DNA of 64,000 bases from Caulobacter sp. RHG1 (GCF_013181195.1 NZ_SMZP01000001.1:1-64000), one strand, 5' to 3'. Shown: positions 50,065 through 61,112, counted from the stretch's first letter. Numbers and translations: made by a program. The notes: a model not told the origin generated them from the sequence alone.

Positions 50065-50679
50065 TTAGCCGAAGATGGTCTGGTGCATCGCCATGGTCGC
50101 CAGCATCGGGATGCTGAGCAGGGTGTTGATGCGGCTGAACAGCATGGCTGTCCTGGCCGCCTTGGCCTTGGCGTCCGCGTCCACCTCGATGATGCCCAGC
50201 GCGCGCTTCTGGTTCGGCCAGATCACACCCCAGACGTTCAGGAACATCACGGTGGCCAGCCACATGCCGGTGCCGATGAAGGTGAAACCCATGTCGACGC
50301 CAGGGGTGTAACCGCCCCACAGGCCCAGGGTCGCCGCCTCGGCCAGATATCCACGGCTGAAGGCCAGGATCACGCCCATGATCCAGGTGGCCAGGGCCGC
50401 CCAGCGGAACCAGAACAGCGCCTCAGGCGCGATGTACTTGCTGACCGCCGGCTTCAGCTCGGCCGGGATCTGCGGCATCACCCGGATCTGCACGAAGTTG
50501 AAATAGTACAGCAGCCCGATCCACAGGATGCCGAACCAGACGTGCAGCCAGCGGAAGACGGCCTGGAAGTAGACGGCGTCATGCCCCTGGGGGCCGTGGC
50601 CGTAGCCCAGCACGATGACCAGGGCCAGCACGAAGCTGACGATGATGGTGTTGCGGAAATTGGACAGCAGTCCGGACAT
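50065..50679 (-). CDS. PuuD/urate oxidase N-terminal-type membrane protein (without cytochrome domain)
   Basis: A 204-residue membrane protein with about five helices. GHGPQGHDAVYFQAVFRWLHVWFGILWIGLLYYFNFVQ (residues about 27-64), with conserved His residues, and WAALATWIMGVILAFSRGY match the urate hydroxylase PuuD N-terminal domain. Full PuuD has a C-terminal cytochrome c domain, which is absent here, so the activity may differ or need a partner. It lies between the NDUFAF3-like and NDUFAF6-like genes. The start ATG and internal helices are clear. Confidence 0.8.
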   Translation of the reverse strand: MSGLLSNFRNTIIVSFVLALVIVLGYGHGPQGHDAVYFQAVFRWLHVWFGILWIGLLYYFNFVQIRVMPQIPAELKPAVSKYIAPEALFWFRWAALATWIMGVILAFSRGYLAEAATLGLWGGYTPGVDMGFTFIGTGMWLATVMFLNVWGVIWPNQKRALGIIEVDADAKAKAARTAMLFSRINTLLSIPMLATMAMHQTIFG

Positions 50680-50751
50680 CGGTTTCCCCCTCGACGGTCT
50701 TTAGGGGGAGCATAGGCCGGTTGGGAGAGTCGGGCAAAACAGCCCGAACCG

Positions 50752-51104
50752 TTAAACCGCGATCAGCGCCGCCGCCAGCCTGCGGCCTTCGCTGGCCAGC
50801 ACGTTGTACGTCCGCGCCGCGGCCTCGGTGCTCATGAATTCCAGGCCCAGGCCCGCGGCCTTGATGGCGTCGCGGACGGGGCGTGGCGGCAGGGCGTTGA
50901 CCAAGCCCGTGCCCAGCAGCACGAACTCGACCGCCCCGCGCGCGGCGAAGACCTCGGCGAAGGACTCCGGCGTCAGGTCGGCGAGCGACGTCGCGGCCCA
51001 GTCCTGCGGCTGGTCGTCGATGACCAGCAGCGAGCCGGGCCGCCAGACGCCGGCGACCCGAAAGCCGCCGCCGCCCCACGCGTCGATGGACGGCGGCTGC
51101 CGCA

Positions 51105-51105
<1 letters not shown>
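50752..51105 (-). CDS. Mth938-like/DUF498 protein (NDUFAF3-like)
   Basis: A 117-residue protein with the Mth938-like fold. GGGGFRVAGVWRPGSLLVIDDQPQDW (about residues 12-37) and VEFVLLGTGLVNALPPRPVRDAIKAAGLGLEFMSTEAAARTYNVLASEGRRLAAALI (about 59-115) are the hallmarks. Mitochondrial homologue NDUFAF3 helps assemble respiratory complex I. Its start overlaps the secF stop by one base (TGATG), so it is translationally coupled to the Sec genes, an arrangement conserved in alphaproteobacteria. Confidence 0.87.
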
Positions 51106-52055
<950 letters not shown>

Positions 52056-52066
52056 GGTCGGATCTC

Positions 52067-53665
52067 CTATGCGATCGGCAGCTTCTTCGGCTTGGCGGTC
52101 TTGAACCACCAACCGATGAGCACTTGGGTGATGAAGATGGCGGTGAACAGCGACGTGAACACGCCGATCACCAGGGTCCAGGCGAAGCCCTTCACCGGGC
52201 CCGAGCCGAAGCTGAACATGATCAGGCCCGAGATCAGGCTGGTGATGTTGGCGTCCAGGATCGAGGTCAGGGCCAGCTTGTAGCCGTAGTCGGCCGCCGC
52301 CATGGGCGTTCGCCCGGCGTGGGATTCGTCGCGCATCCGCTCGTAGATCAGAACGTTGGCGTCGACGGCCACGGCCAGGGTCAGGATCAGGCCGGCGATG
52401 CCGGGGAAGGTCAGGGTCGCCTGGCTGAACGACATGATGCCGATGATCAGCAGCACGTTGACCACCAGGGCGACGGCCGAGAACACCCCGAACAGGCCGT
52501 AGGCCAGGATCACGAAGACGAACATCGCCAAGGCGCCGATGGCCAGCGAGATCGAGCCGGCGCGCACGGCGTCGGCGCCGAGTTCGGCGGTCACGGTGCG
52601 CTGGTCTTCGACGTTCAGAGGCGCGGGCAGAGCGCCCGAACGCAGCAGCAGGGCCAGCTCGCTGGCGCTCTGGGCCGTGAAGTTGCCGGTGATGATGCCG
52701 TTGCCGCCCGTGATCGGATCGTTGATCACCGGGGCCGAGATCACCTTCTTGTCCAGCACGATAGCGAAGCGCTTGTCGCGGTTGCGCTGGGTGACGTCGC
52801 CGAACTTGCGCGCGCCAGAGCCGTTGAAGGCGAAGGCGACGGCCGGACGGCCGTTCTGGTCGAAGCTCTGCGAGGCGTTGGTCAGCTCTTCGCCCGAGAC
52901 CACAGCCCGCGACTTGACCACATAGACCGGGGCGTAGCCGTCCTCGCTCTGCAGCAGTTCCGAGCCAGGCGGGATGCGGCCAGCCTGGATGTCTTCGGCC
53001 GTCACCGTCTCGTCGACCATCTGGAAGGTCAGCTTGGCGGTCTTGCCGATGATGTCGCGCAGCTTCTGCGGATCGCTCTCGCCGGGCGCCTGGATCATGA
53101 TCCGGTTGGTGCCTTGGCGGTTGATCGAGGGCTCCTTGGTGCCCAGGCTGTCGATCCGGCGACGAATGGTCTCGATCGACTGGTCGACGGCCTTGGCGGC
53201 GTCGGCGCGGGCGGCTTCAGGAACGAAGCTCACCTCGATGCGCTGGTCGCCGCGACCGTTGATCGTGACGTCCTTGCCGCCGATGGCGCCGGCCAGGGGC
53301 GCGCCCAGGTTCCGACGCAGGACGGTCAGCGCCTCGTCGTAGCGCGAGGCGTCACCGATGCGGACGCTGATGACCTCGCCCTGCTGCGCCAGTTCGCCGA
53401 ACGGGATGGTGGCGGTGCGCAGCTGGGTGCGGGTGTCCTCCAGCAGGTTCGACAGACGCTCGCGATGCAGCGCGTCGGTGTCGACCTCGTAAAGCAGGTA
53501 CGAGCCGCCTTGCAGGTCGAGGCCGAGGTTCAGCTTCTGGTGCGGCAGCCAGCCTGGCAGAGCGTCCAACGTCTTTTGAGTAAGCACGTTGGGCAGGGAG
53601 AACAGAATGCCGAAGATCACCGACAGGGTGACGGCGATGATCTTCCAGCGGGAGAGGGTCAGCAT
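52067..53665 (-). CDS. secD: Protein export membrane protein SecD
   Basis: A 532-residue inner-membrane protein with a large periplasmic domain. LNLGLDLQGGSYLLYEVD (about residues 45-62) is the D-L-x-G-G motif. The P1 domain runs to about residue 340, and six helices include VFVILAYGLFGVFSAVALVVNVLLIIGIMSF and the conserved AVDANVLIYERMRDE (about 423-437), with the key Asp. It works with SecF and YajC. Operon order is yajC-secD-secF. ATG 53665 follows GGGAGAGG. Confidence 0.96.
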   Translation of the reverse strand: MLTLSRWKIIAVTLSVIFGILFSLPNVLTQKTLDALPGWLPHQKLNLGLDLQGGSYLLYEVDTDALHRERLSNLLEDTRTQLRTATIPFGELAQQGEVISVRIGDASRYDEALTVLRRNLGAPLAGAIGGKDVTINGRGDQRIEVSFVPEAARADAAKAVDQSIETIRRRIDSLGTKEPSINRQGTNRIMIQAPGESDPQKLRDIIGKTAKLTFQMVDETVTAEDIQAGRIPPGSELLQSEDGYAPVYVVKSRAVVSGEELTNASQSFDQNGRPAVAFAFNGSGARKFGDVTQRNRDKRFAIVLDKKVISAPVINDPITGGNGIITGNFTAQSASELALLLRSGALPAPLNVEDQRTVTAELGADAVRAGSISLAIGALAMFVFVILAYGLFGVFSAVALVVNVLLIIGIMSFSQATLTFPGIAGLILTLAVAVDANVLIYERMRDESHAGRTPMAAADYGYKLALTSILDANITSLISGLIMFSFGSGPVKGFAWTLVIGVFTSLFTAIFITQVLIGWWFKTAKPKKLPIA

Positions 53666-53728
53666 GGATCGGTGACTTTTCAGGCGACGCCGCTACGGAC
53701 GCCTCGCAGGGGAGCTGTGCTGTAGCGC

Positions 53729-54034
53729 TTAGTTCTTGGCGTCGTTGGCCGGGGCCGGGTCGCCCTTGGCGCGAACTTCGGTGATCATGCCCTTCACCAC
53801 CTTGACGGTGACGCCGGTGGCGATCTCGACGCCGACTTCCTTGTCCTCGACGCGGGCGACCTTGCCGATGATGCCGCTGGACAGCACGACGGTGTCGTTA
53901 CGCTTCAGGTTGCCCAGCATGTTCTGGTGCTCTTTGGCGCGCTTCTGCTGAGGACGGATCAGCATGAAGTAGAACAGCACGACCATCAGCAGGATGGGGG
54001 CGAGCTGAATGATCTGGGCGTTGAGGTTGTTCAT
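53729..54034 (-). CDS. yajC: Preprotein translocase subunit YajC
   Basis: A 101-residue single-pass protein that associates with SecDF. The helix IIQLAPILLMVVLFYFMLI is followed by RPQQKRAKEHQNMLGNLKRNDTVVLSSGIIGKV, the classic YajC motif, with the cytoplasmic domain after it. ATG 54034 is supported because the sequence before it is promoter-like; 40 further in-frame codons look noncoding. It is the first gene of the operon. Confidence 0.95.
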   Translation of the reverse strand: MNNLNAQIIQLAPILLMVVLFYFMLIRPQQKRAKEHQNMLGNLKRNDTVVLSSGIIGKVARVEDKEVGVEIATGVTVKVVKGMITEVRAKGDPAPANDAKN

Positions 54035-54152
54035 AGGGACTCCGAGAAATTCCGTGCGGCGCGCCGCCGTTAGATAGGGTCGCGCCAAGTCGGCGGAAGC
54101 TATGCGTTCGCCTCCCCTTTTGCAATGCGACCGCGCCCGGTATGAGCGGGCC

Positions 54153-54992
54153 ATGACTGACGCGACCGCTCCCCTGCTCGCCCGTATCGCCGACGCCCTG
54201 GAGCGCCTGGCGCCGCCGCCGCCCGCAGCCCCCGATTTCTCGGGCGCGCGCCTGTTCCGGCACGAGCCGGTCAGCGGCGCCTTCGTGGCCGCGCCGGACT
54301 ATCCGCTGGCGCTGGACCTGCTGGTCGGCATCGATCGCCAGAAGGACCGTTTCGTCGAGAACCTGCGCCGTTTCGCCGTGAGCCTGCCCTGCAATCACGT
54401 GCTGCTGTGGGGCGTGCGCGGCACTGGCAAAAGCTCGGTGACCAAGGCCGCCTTCGTCACCCTGGCCAATGAGTATCCAGACCTGAAGCTGGTCGAGGTC
54501 GATCGCGACGAGGTCGCCGCCCTCCCTCCGCTGTTCGATCTGCTGCGTACGCGGTCGGAACGCTTCGTGGTGCTATGCGACGACCTCTCGTTCGAGGACG
54601 GCGCCGCCGCGGCCAAGGCCCTGAAATCGGCGCTGGAGGGCGGCGTCTCGGGCCCGCCCGAGAACGTGCTGTTCGTGGCCACCTCGAATCGCCGTCACCT
54701 GATGCCGCGCGATCATGTCGAGAGCCAGGGCGCCATCGCCGCCGCCGAGAACGCCGAGGAGGAGATGAGCGTCTCCGACCGCTTTGGCCTGTGGATCGGC
54801 TTCCCGCCGATGGACCAGGACACCTATCTGGCCGCCATCCACAGCTACGCCGAGCAGTTCGGGCTTGAAGCCCCGAACCTGGACCGTCGCGCCCTGCAGT
54901 GGTCGACCCAACGCGGCGGCCGATCGGGCCGCGTGGCCTGGCAGTTCGTCCGCGATCTGGCGGGTGAGCTGGGCGTGAAGCTGCCGAGCTAG
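54153..54992 (+). CDS. DUF815-family AAA ATPase
   Basis: A 279-residue cytoplasmic P-loop ATPase. The Walker A is GVRGTGKSSVTKAAF (about residues 87-101), with Walker B FVVLCDDLSFEDG (about 136-148) and the sensor TSNRRHLMPRD (about 183-193). DUF815 proteins are linked by fold to AAA+ ATPases, with no known function. The ATG 54153 is preceded by a weak ribosome binding site; an in-frame ATG at 54102 gives an unlikely extension. It is divergent from yajC and its 3' end overlaps the convergent esterase by 4 bp. Confidence 0.85.
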   Translation: MTDATAPLLARIADALERLAPPPPAAPDFSGARLFRHEPVSGAFVAAPDYPLALDLLVGIDRQKDRFVENLRRFAVSLPCNHVLLWGVRGTGKSSVTKAAFVTLANEYPDLKLVEVDRDEVAALPPLFDLLRTRSERFVVLCDDLSFEDGAAAAKALKSALEGGVSGPPENVLFVATSNRRHLMPRDHVESQGAIAAAENAEEEMSVSDRFGLWIGFPPMDQDTYLAAIHSYAEQFGLEAPNLDRRALQWSTQRGGRSGRVAWQFVRDLAGELGVKLPS

Positions 54993-55915
54993 TCCTTCAG
55001 ATACAGCCCCTGCATCCCGCGCATCAGGCCGACCGGGAAGGTGGTCTCGTGGAAGCCGTCCTCGACCAGGCTGGTGCGCACGCGGAGGCCTGGGTAGTTG
55101 CGGGATTTCAAGGACGTCGCCAGCAGAGCCTGGTCGGCGACCATGTCGTGCTCACAGCCGGGACAGCCGCCAGCGCCGGGGTGCTCGCGCGAGCCCGTGG
55201 CCATGTAGAGCGTCGCCTTCAGGTCCTTGTGGGCGGCGGCGTAGTCGGCCTCGTCCTTCAGCGCCTGCCTGTCGGCGTACCAGATCGACGGGCTGGTCAG
55301 GATGTAGTTCTGGAAGGTCTCGGGCGCGTGGAACAGCACCCACAGGCCGAAGATCGCGCCATAGGACTGGCCCGCCAGGGTGCGTTGCGCCGGGTCGAGC
55401 CGATAGCGCCGCTCGACCAGCGGCATGACCTCGTCCTTCAGGAACGCGAAGTGGGCCGGACCGCCACCGGTCTCGCCCTTGATCTCAGGGTCACGCCACG
55501 GCGTCAGGTCGCGCCGGCGGCTGTCGGCCGGCGGGTCGCCCTTGGCCCACGACAGGCCGACGATGACGAACTCGTCGAACAGACCCTGGCTGAACGGCAC
55601 GCGTGAAATCCCCGACGCCACCTGGAAGGTGTACGGACCGTCGGTCAGGTAGATCACCGGATAGCGTCGGCCGGCGTTCTGCGGCTTGTCGTAGCCCGGC
55701 GGCGTCTTGACGAAGATCTCGTAGTCGCGGCCGCTGGCCTTGGCGCGGATCGGGATGACCGCGCTGTTTTCGATCGCAAAGGGACGATCCTGCGGCGCGC
55801 CGGGCGTCTCGACGGCCGCAAGCCCCGCACCGCTCTCGACCTTGGCGGCGCTGTCGCCGCACGCGACCAGCCCAAACGATAGCGCCGTCGCCAAACCCAA
55901 AGTTCGCCAAGCCAT
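54989..55915 (-). CDS. Esterase-family lipoprotein-like alpha/beta hydrolase
   Basis: A 308-residue protein whose first 20 residues form a lipoprotein-type signal ending VACG (lipobox LVAC, Cys about 19). The mature domain resembles the putative esterase (esterase D/IroE-like) family: RYPVIYLTDGPYTFQVAS is the strand before the oxyanion hole, the Ser nucleophile is in AGQSYGAIFGL (about residues 193-203) and a His is in LVEDGFHETTFPVGL near the end. The substrate may be a siderophore ester or lipid; unknown. It lies between dipM's terminator and the DUF815 gene. Confidence 0.83.
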   Translation of the reverse strand: MAWRTLGLATALSFGLVACGDSAAKVESGAGLAAVETPGAPQDRPFAIENSAVIPIRAKASGRDYEIFVKTPPGYDKPQNAGRRYPVIYLTDGPYTFQVASGISRVPFSQGLFDEFVIVGLSWAKGDPPADSRRRDLTPWRDPEIKGETGGGPAHFAFLKDEVMPLVERRYRLDPAQRTLAGQSYGAIFGLWVLFHAPETFQNYILTSPSIWYADRQALKDEADYAAAHKDLKATLYMATGSREHPGAGGCPGCEHDMVADQALLATSLKSRNYPGLRVRTSLVEDGFHETTFPVGLMRGMQGLYLKD

Positions 55916-56002
55916 GGCCGCTCCCCGCTATATCGGCATGACCCTAGGCCGGGCCTGGCGCGCAAAAGGTTACCCGCAATGAGGATTCCTGTGGACAGCA
56001 GA

Positions 56003-56030
56003 ACGGCCCGCCTCTTTCGAAGCGGGCCGT
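56003..56030 (-). terminator. Rho-independent terminator after dipM
   Basis: On the minus strand ACGGCCCGCTTCGAAAGAGGCGGGCCGT forms a 10-12 bp stem, then TCTGC. It lies 25 bp after the dipM stop. The T-run is short but the stem is strong. Confidence 0.75.
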
Positions 56031-56055
56031 CTGAAGTTCAGCGATCGCGCGCGGC

Positions 56056-57903
56056 TTAACGCGGCAGCACCAGGCTGGGATCGACCGGCTTGGCCTTGTC
56101 CTTGGCGGTGGGGGCGTAGCGCATCTCGAAGTGCAGCTTGGGCTCACTGGCGCCGCCCGTCTGACCCACCGCGCCTAGTTGTTCACCCTGGCGCACCTGC
56201 TGGCGCATCTTGACGGCGGTGCTGGACAGATGGGCGTAGGCAGTCACCCAGCCGTCCGCGTGCTTGACCAGGACGAGGTTGCCGAAGGCCGGAACCTGAT
56301 TGCCCGCATAGGCCACTTCGCCGTCAGCGGCGGCCACGACCGGCGTGCCTTGGGCGGCGCGAATGTCCAGGCCGTCGTTGCGCTGACCCGTGCCCTTCAC
56401 ACCGAAGCTGGAGATGATCTCGCCGCGCACCGGCCAGGCGAACCGGCCCTTGCCCGAAGCGATGATCTCGGCCTCGGTCGGCGCGGCGCTGCTTTCGATG
56501 ATCGGACGCGAGGCCGCGGGCGGCGGCGTCACGGGCTGGGCGACGACCGGCGCGTTGGGGCGCACGGCCGTGTACGGGATCGGCGCGGAAGGCGTCGGCG
56601 TCGGGGCGGGAGCCGGCGCCGGCGTCTCGGCGCGGGCGTAGGTGGTGGTCGGCGCCGCCGGGGTCGGCGCGGGACGGGTCACCGTCGTGGTGGTCTTGAT
56701 CGGGCCCTTGTCGCGGTAGCCGTCAGGCAGACGCAGACGCTGGCCGTTGCGCAGCGAAGCGTTAACGCGGATGTCGTTCTCGTCGGCCAGGTCCTTGGCG
56801 GTGACGCTGAAGCGCTTGCCGACATTGGCCAGCGTATCACCGCTGCCGACCACATAGGCCTTGGCCGACGTCGCCGGGCCCTTGATCTTGGCGCCCAGCT
56901 TCAACGGCTTGGCGCTGTCCAGGTCGTTGTCGTCGGCCAGCTCCTTGACGCTCATGTCGAAGCGCTTGGCGATGGCGGTCAGGGTGTCGCCCGACTTGAC
57001 CGTATAGGTCTGGCGCGGACCGGCGACGGTGACCACCGAGCCGGTGACGCTGGTCGTGGTGGTCGTGCTGCTGACAGTGGTCGGTTGCGGAGCGGCCGGC
57101 TCGGGCTGATAGGTCGGACGCGACGGCGCGGGCGCGGCGCCGGCCAGGGTGGTGCTGGGAACCGGCGCGGGCGTGCCCGGGATCACCTGGGTCGTCTTGA
57201 TCGGGCCCTTGTCCTTGTAGCTGTCCGGCAGGATCAGCTTCTGGCCCTTCTTGATCGCCGCGTTCGACGACAGATCGTTTTCCTCGGCCAGGGCCGCGGC
57301 GGTGACGCTGAAGCGCTTGGCGATCGAGAACATGGTGTCGCCGGTCTGGACGACATAGGCCTTCTGGTCGTCCTTGGCCGGGCCCTTGATCTTCTGGCCC
57401 AGCTTCAGGCTGTACGGCGCCTTGAGGTCGTTCAGCTTGACCAGTTCGGCGCGGGTCGAGCCCATGCCGCGGGCGATGGCGTCCAGGGCGTCGCCGGACT
57501 CGACGGTCCGCACCTGCGGTTTGCCGGGGACGTTGACGACGGGACCGGTGACGGTGGTGGTGACCACGGTGCGCGGCGGGACCGCAACAGGACGCGGCGC
57601 AGGCGCCTGGTAGGGCGTCTGGGCGGCCGGCGGCGGCGGCAGGTCCGAGCGATTCACCGGGGCGATCGGCTGGCTCTGCACCGGCGGGGTCGGCGGCGGC
57701 AGGGTCGCGCCGGCGTCGCTGGGCTCGCTCGGGGCCGTCGAGACCGGCGGCTGAGTGATCGGGAAGTTCGGCGTCGGCGCGGTGCGGGTCGGTGCCGGGG
57801 CCTCACCTTCGCGCGACGGGTACTGCGGTGCGCTGGTCGCGCAGGCGGAGAGCGTTCCAGCCGTCAGGGCGACCACCGCCGCTTGCGTCCACAACTGCCT
57901 CAT
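56056..57903 (-). CDS. dipM: DipM-like division protein: four LysM repeats and a degenerate LytM/M23 domain
   Basis: A 615-residue exported protein. A signal peptide (lipobox-like SAC) is followed by a Pro-rich region. Four LysM repeats follow at about residues 130-175, 185-230, 300-345 and 350-395, for example VVQTGDTMFSIAKRFSVTA; they bind peptidoglycan. The C-terminal M23 domain (about residues 480-615) lacks catalytic residues: NDGLDIRA lacks the first His, and LHFEMR has Lys before Leu instead of His. The Caulobacter protein DipM has this architecture and regulates cell-wall hydrolases at division, so this is most likely its orthologue. The next genes on this strand are serS, surE and pcm upstream. 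Confidence 0.93.
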   Translation of the reverse strand: MRQLWTQAAVVALTAGTLSACATSAPQYPSREGEAPAPTRTAPTPNFPITQPPVSTAPSEPSDAGATLPPPTPPVQSQPIAPVNRSDLPPPPAAQTPYQAPAPRPVAVPPRTVVTTTVTGPVVNVPGKPQVRTVESGDALDAIARGMGSTRAELVKLNDLKAPYSLKLGQKIKGPAKDDQKAYVVQTGDTMFSIAKRFSVTAAALAEENDLSSNAAIKKGQKLILPDSYKDKGPIKTTQVIPGTPAPVPSTTLAGAAPAPSRPTYQPEPAAPQPTTVSSTTTTTSVTGSVVTVAGPRQTYTVKSGDTLTAIAKRFDMSVKELADDNDLDSAKPLKLGAKIKGPATSAKAYVVGSGDTLANVGKRFSVTAKDLADENDIRVNASLRNGQRLRLPDGYRDKGPIKTTTTVTRPAPTPAAPTTTYARAETPAPAPAPTPTPSAPIPYTAVRPNAPVVAQPVTPPPAASRPIIESSAAPTEAEIIASGKGRFAWPVRGEIISSFGVKGTGQRNDGLDIRAAQGTPVVAAADGEVAYAGNQVPAFGNLVLVKHADGWVTAYAHLSSTAVKMRQQVRQGEQLGAVGQTGGASEPKLHFEMRYAPTAKDKAKPVDPSLVLPR

Positions 57904-57992
57904 GACGTCTCCTTTCCTGCCGGAACCGTCAGAGGGCTCCGTCAGGGTAAATCAATCGCTAACACCCGGAGAAGCCTAGGCCTCCCCAACCC

Positions 57993-58661
57993 TCATTGAT
58001 CCTTGGCGACGCCGGCCAGCAAAGGCACGAAACGCACGTCGCAAAGGATCTCGACCCGGAAGCCCCCTTTGCCGTCGCCGGCATAACGGCGAAGGCTCTG
58101 TACTGGCCCCTTCCCCACCGGCGCGACCAGCACGCCATTGGGTTTCAGCTGCGAAAGCAGCCGCTTGGGATCATCTTCCGCTGCAGCCGTGACCATAATG
58201 CGGTCAAACGGCGCTTGCTCGGCCCAACCTTCGCCGCCGTCACCGAATTTGGTGATGACATTGGTCAGGCCCAGCGTGTTGAAGCGGCCTTCGGCCTCCT
58301 TCATCAATGTCCGGTAGCGCTCGATCGTATAGACCAGGCGCGAGACCTTGCTGAGGATCGTGGTCTGGTAGCCCGAGCCGGTGCCGATCTCCAGCACCCG
58401 GCAGCGCGGCTCGATCGTCAGGGCCTGGGTCATCAGGCCGACGATATAGGGCTGGCTGATCGTCTGGCCGCAGGCGATCGGTAGGGCCGAATCCTCCCAC
58501 GAGCGCTCCTTGAAGAGATCCGGCGTGAACAGATCGCGCGGCGTGGTCTCGATGGCCTTCAGCACCAGGGGATCGGTCACCCCCTGGTCGCGCAGGGCCT
58601 GCATCAGGCGCGGCAGGTCGGCCTTGGCGTTCTCCGCGGCCTTGCTTGTGCGTCCGCTCAT
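57993..58661 (-). CDS. pcm: Protein-L-isoaspartate O-methyltransferase
   Basis: A 222-residue AdoMet-dependent enzyme that repairs isoaspartyl residues in damaged proteins. The conserved start region reads [18 protein letters not shown], motif I is [16 protein letters not shown] (about residues 89-104), and the post-motif segment is [14 protein letters not shown]...[19 protein letters not shown]. The ATG overlaps the surE stop (ATGA). Length is typical for the family. It lies between surE and dipM, as in Caulobacter. Confidence 0.95.
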   Translation of the reverse strand: MSGRTSKAAENAKADLPRLMQALRDQGVTDPLVLKAIETTPRDLFTPDLFKERSWEDSALPIACGQTISQPYIVGLMTQALTIEPRCRVLEIGTGSGYQTTILSKVSRLVYTIERYRTLMKEAEGRFNTLGLTNVITKFGDGGEGWAEQAPFDRIMVTAAAEDDPKRLLSQLKPNGVLVAPVGKGPVQSLRRYAGDGKGGFRVEILCDVRFVPLLAGVAKDQ

Positions 58662-59455
58662 GCGTCCTGAGCCTTCACCTTCGGCGGCGCCCCGCCCAGC
58701 ACGCCCTTCAACGCGTGGACGGTCTCATGGTGCGTCAGGTCGATGTGCAGCGGCGTGACCGAGATGCGGCCCTCATGGACGGCCTTCAGATCGGTGCCGT
58801 CGGCGGGCGCGGAGGCCTTGGCCGAGAATCCCATCCAGTAGTAGTCGCGGCCGCGCAGGTCGGTGCGCTTTTCCATGTTGCGCAGCATGCCGTCCCGGAA
58901 GCCCTGGCGGGTCACTTCGACCGCCGTCACCTCTTCCGGCGGCAAGGCCGGGAAGTTGACGTTCATGACCACGTCCTTGGCCCAGCCGATCTCCAGTAGG
59001 CGCTGGACGATGCCCGGACCGAAGTGCTCGGCCGTCTCCCAGTGGGCGACAATCTCGTCGTGCCAGTAGGTCATGGCCTGCGAGAGAGCGATCGACGGAA
59101 TGCCGTGGGCCATGCCCTCGATGGCGCCGGCGACCGTGCCCGACAGGGTGACGTCCTCGGCGATGTTCTGGCCGCGATTGACGCCCGACAGCACCAGATC
59201 CGGCGCGGGACCGTCGATCAGCTGCTGCACGGCCATCATCACGCAGTCGGTCGGCGTGCCCTCGACGGCGAAGCGGCGGTCGTCCAGCTTCCGCACGCGG
59301 ATCGGGTCCGACAGGGTCAGCGCCCGGCTGGCCCCCGACTGCTCGTACTCCGGCGCGCAGATCCAGACGTCGTCGGTCAGGGTGCGGGCGATCTTCTCCA
59401 GGGCGACCAGGCCCGGAGCGTGGATGCCGTCGTCGTTGGTGAGGAGGATCCTCAC
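58658..59455 (-). CDS. surE: 5'-nucleotidase SurE
   Basis: A 265-residue survival protein that dephosphorylates nucleoside monophosphates. The N-terminal [14 protein letters not shown] (about residues 3-16) holds the metal-binding DD pair. [39 protein letters not shown] (about 88-126) is the family signature with Asn and Ser residues. The start is GTG 59455, which overlaps the serS stop as GTGA, and the stop overlaps pcm by ATGA, so serS-surE-pcm are tightly coupled. Confidence 0.95.
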   Translation of the reverse strand: MRILLTNDDGIHAPGLVALEKIARTLTDDVWICAPEYEQSGASRALTLSDPIRVRKLDDRRFAVEGTPTDCVMMAVQQLIDGPAPDLVLSGVNRGQNIAEDVTLSGTVAGAIEGMAHGIPSIALSQAMTYWHDEIVAHWETAEHFGPGIVQRLLEIGWAKDVVMNVNFPALPPEEVTAVEVTRQGFRDGMLRNMEKRTDLRGRDYYWMGFSAKASAPADGTDLKAVHEGRISVTPLHIDLTHHETVHALKGVLGGAPPKVKAQDA

Positions 59456-60747
59456 GCAGCGCCCCCGATGTGCGTGACGCCGCCCATATAGGGCTGCAGC
59501 GCGGCGGGGATGTGGATGCGGCCGGCCTCGTCCTGGTAATTCTCCAGCACGGCCACCAGGGTGCGACCGACGGCCAAGCCCGAGCCGTTCAGGGTGTGCA
59601 CGAAGTGGCCGCCCTTCTCGCCGGTCTTGCGGTAGCGGGCGTCCATGCGGCGGGCCTGGAAGTCGCCGCAGTTCGAGCAGGAGCTGATCTCGCGATACAT
59701 GCCCTGCGACGGCAGCCAGACTTCCAGGTCGTAGGTCTTCCTGGCGCCAAAGCCCATGTCGCCGGTGCACAGCAGCATGGTGCGGAAGGGCAGCTCCAGC
59801 TTCTTCAGCACGGCCTCGGCGCACTCGACCATGCGCTGATGCTCGGCGTCCGACTGGTCGGGCGTGGTGATCGAGACCAGCTCGACCTTGTAGAACTGGT
59901 GCTGGCGGATCATGCCGCGGGTGTCGCGGCCGGCCGAACCGGCCTCGGCGCGGAACGATGGCGTCAGCGCGGTCAGGCGCAGCGGCAGTTCTTCTTCGGC
60001 GGTGATCTGCTCGCGCACGATATTGGTCAGCGAGACCTCGGCGGTGGGGATCAGCCAGCGGTCGTCTTCGGTGTGGAACAGATCTTCGGCGAACTTCGGC
60101 AGCTGGCCGGTGCCGTAAAGCGCATCGCTCTTGACCAGCAGCGGCGGCGAAACCTCGATGTAGCCGTGCTCGACCGTCTGCAGGTCCAGCATGAACTGGC
60201 CGATGGCGCGCTCGAGGCGGGCGATCTCTTTCTTGAGGACCACAAAGCGCGCGCCGCTCATGCGGGCGGCGGCCTCGAAGTCCATGCCGCCCAGGGCCGC
60301 GCCCAGGTCGACGTGGTCCTTGGGCGCGTTCAGGCGGCCCGCCGGCAGCTTGGACGCGTCGCCCCAGCGGCGCTCCTCGACATTGCCCGCCTCGTCCTCG
60401 CCGTGCGGCACGTCCGGAGCCGGGATGTTGGGCAGGCTGGACAGCAGGTCCTTCAGCTTGGCGCCGACCAAGTGCTCCTCTTCCGAGGCGGTCGTCATGA
60501 TCGTCTTCAGGCTCTCGACCTCGGCCATCAGACGCGCGGCTTCAGCCTCGTCCTTCTTGGCCTTGGCCTGTCCGATCAGCTTGGAGCTCTCGTTGCGCTT
60601 GGCCTGGGCTTCCTGCAGGGCGGTCTGAGCTGCGCGCAGCTGGGCGTCCAGCTTGACGGCTTCAGCGGCCGCGCCCGACCGGCCCTTGGCCGACCAGACC
60701 AAGTCAAAGGCTTCGGGATTGTCGCGGATGGCCTTGATGTCGTGCAT
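59452..60747 (-). CDS. serS: Seryl-tRNA synthetase
   Basis: A 431-residue class II synthetase charging tRNA-Ser. The N-terminal coiled-coil arm (about residues 30-105) grips the tRNA. Motif 2 [22 protein letters not shown] (about 265-286) and motif 3 [20 protein letters not shown] (about 390-409) are intact. Length is typical. The ATG 60747 follows a 365-bp region with no gene. surE and pcm follow in the same direction. Confidence 0.97.
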   Translation of the reverse strand: MHDIKAIRDNPEAFDLVWSAKGRSGAAAEAVKLDAQLRAAQTALQEAQAKRNESSKLIGQAKAKKDEAEAARLMAEVESLKTIMTTASEEEHLVGAKLKDLLSSLPNIPAPDVPHGEDEAGNVEERRWGDASKLPAGRLNAPKDHVDLGAALGGMDFEAAARMSGARFVVLKKEIARLERAIGQFMLDLQTVEHGYIEVSPPLLVKSDALYGTGQLPKFAEDLFHTEDDRWLIPTAEVSLTNIVREQITAEEELPLRLTALTPSFRAEAGSAGRDTRGMIRQHQFYKVELVSITTPDQSDAEHQRMVECAEAVLKKLELPFRTMLLCTGDMGFGARKTYDLEVWLPSQGMYREISSCSNCGDFQARRMDARYRKTGEKGGHFVHTLNGSGLAVGRTLVAVLENYQDEAGRIHIPAALQPYMGGVTHIGGAA

Positions 60748-61112
60748 CGGACGCTAGCTCGGAGAGTCTGGAGAAACGCTCTCTCTAAGGCGCGTCGGCG
60801 GGGGCGCCAAGCTTTCCGGATCGGCGCGCGGCGTCTCCACGGCTTCGTGATCCGGACTAGCGGCCGCTTGCTGCAGTGCACATTGCGCTAAACACACCGA
60901 ACGAGAACGTTGTTTTCGATAAACCAGCCACAAACAGGACGAGATTGCCCCACATCAAACCCAAAATCGCATGAACGGCCTAATTACTAACGGAAATTAG
61001 TGGCGCTTTGTCACACGGACTTAATCCACAGCGCGCAAAAGCCGCGCCCTAACCAGTACGCGTTTCCTTTTTAGCGGCTCCGTTCGGGGGCCATCCCAGG
61101 AATTTCGAGACC
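60748..61112. other. Divergent promoter region of serS and urcA
   Basis: This 365-bp region contains no convincing gene. Its middle (about 60880-61020) is AT-richer than the rest. CTAATT (60980-60985) and AATTAG (60995-61000) form a loose inverted repeat. TAATCCACA at 61022-61030 is a near but imperfect DnaA box, one mismatch. Both promoters must lie here. Confidence 0.6.

Noticed and set aside
61022..61030. Possible DnaA box TAATCCACA near urcA
   Set aside because: It has a mismatch in the consensus and no second box nearby, so it is no better than chance.
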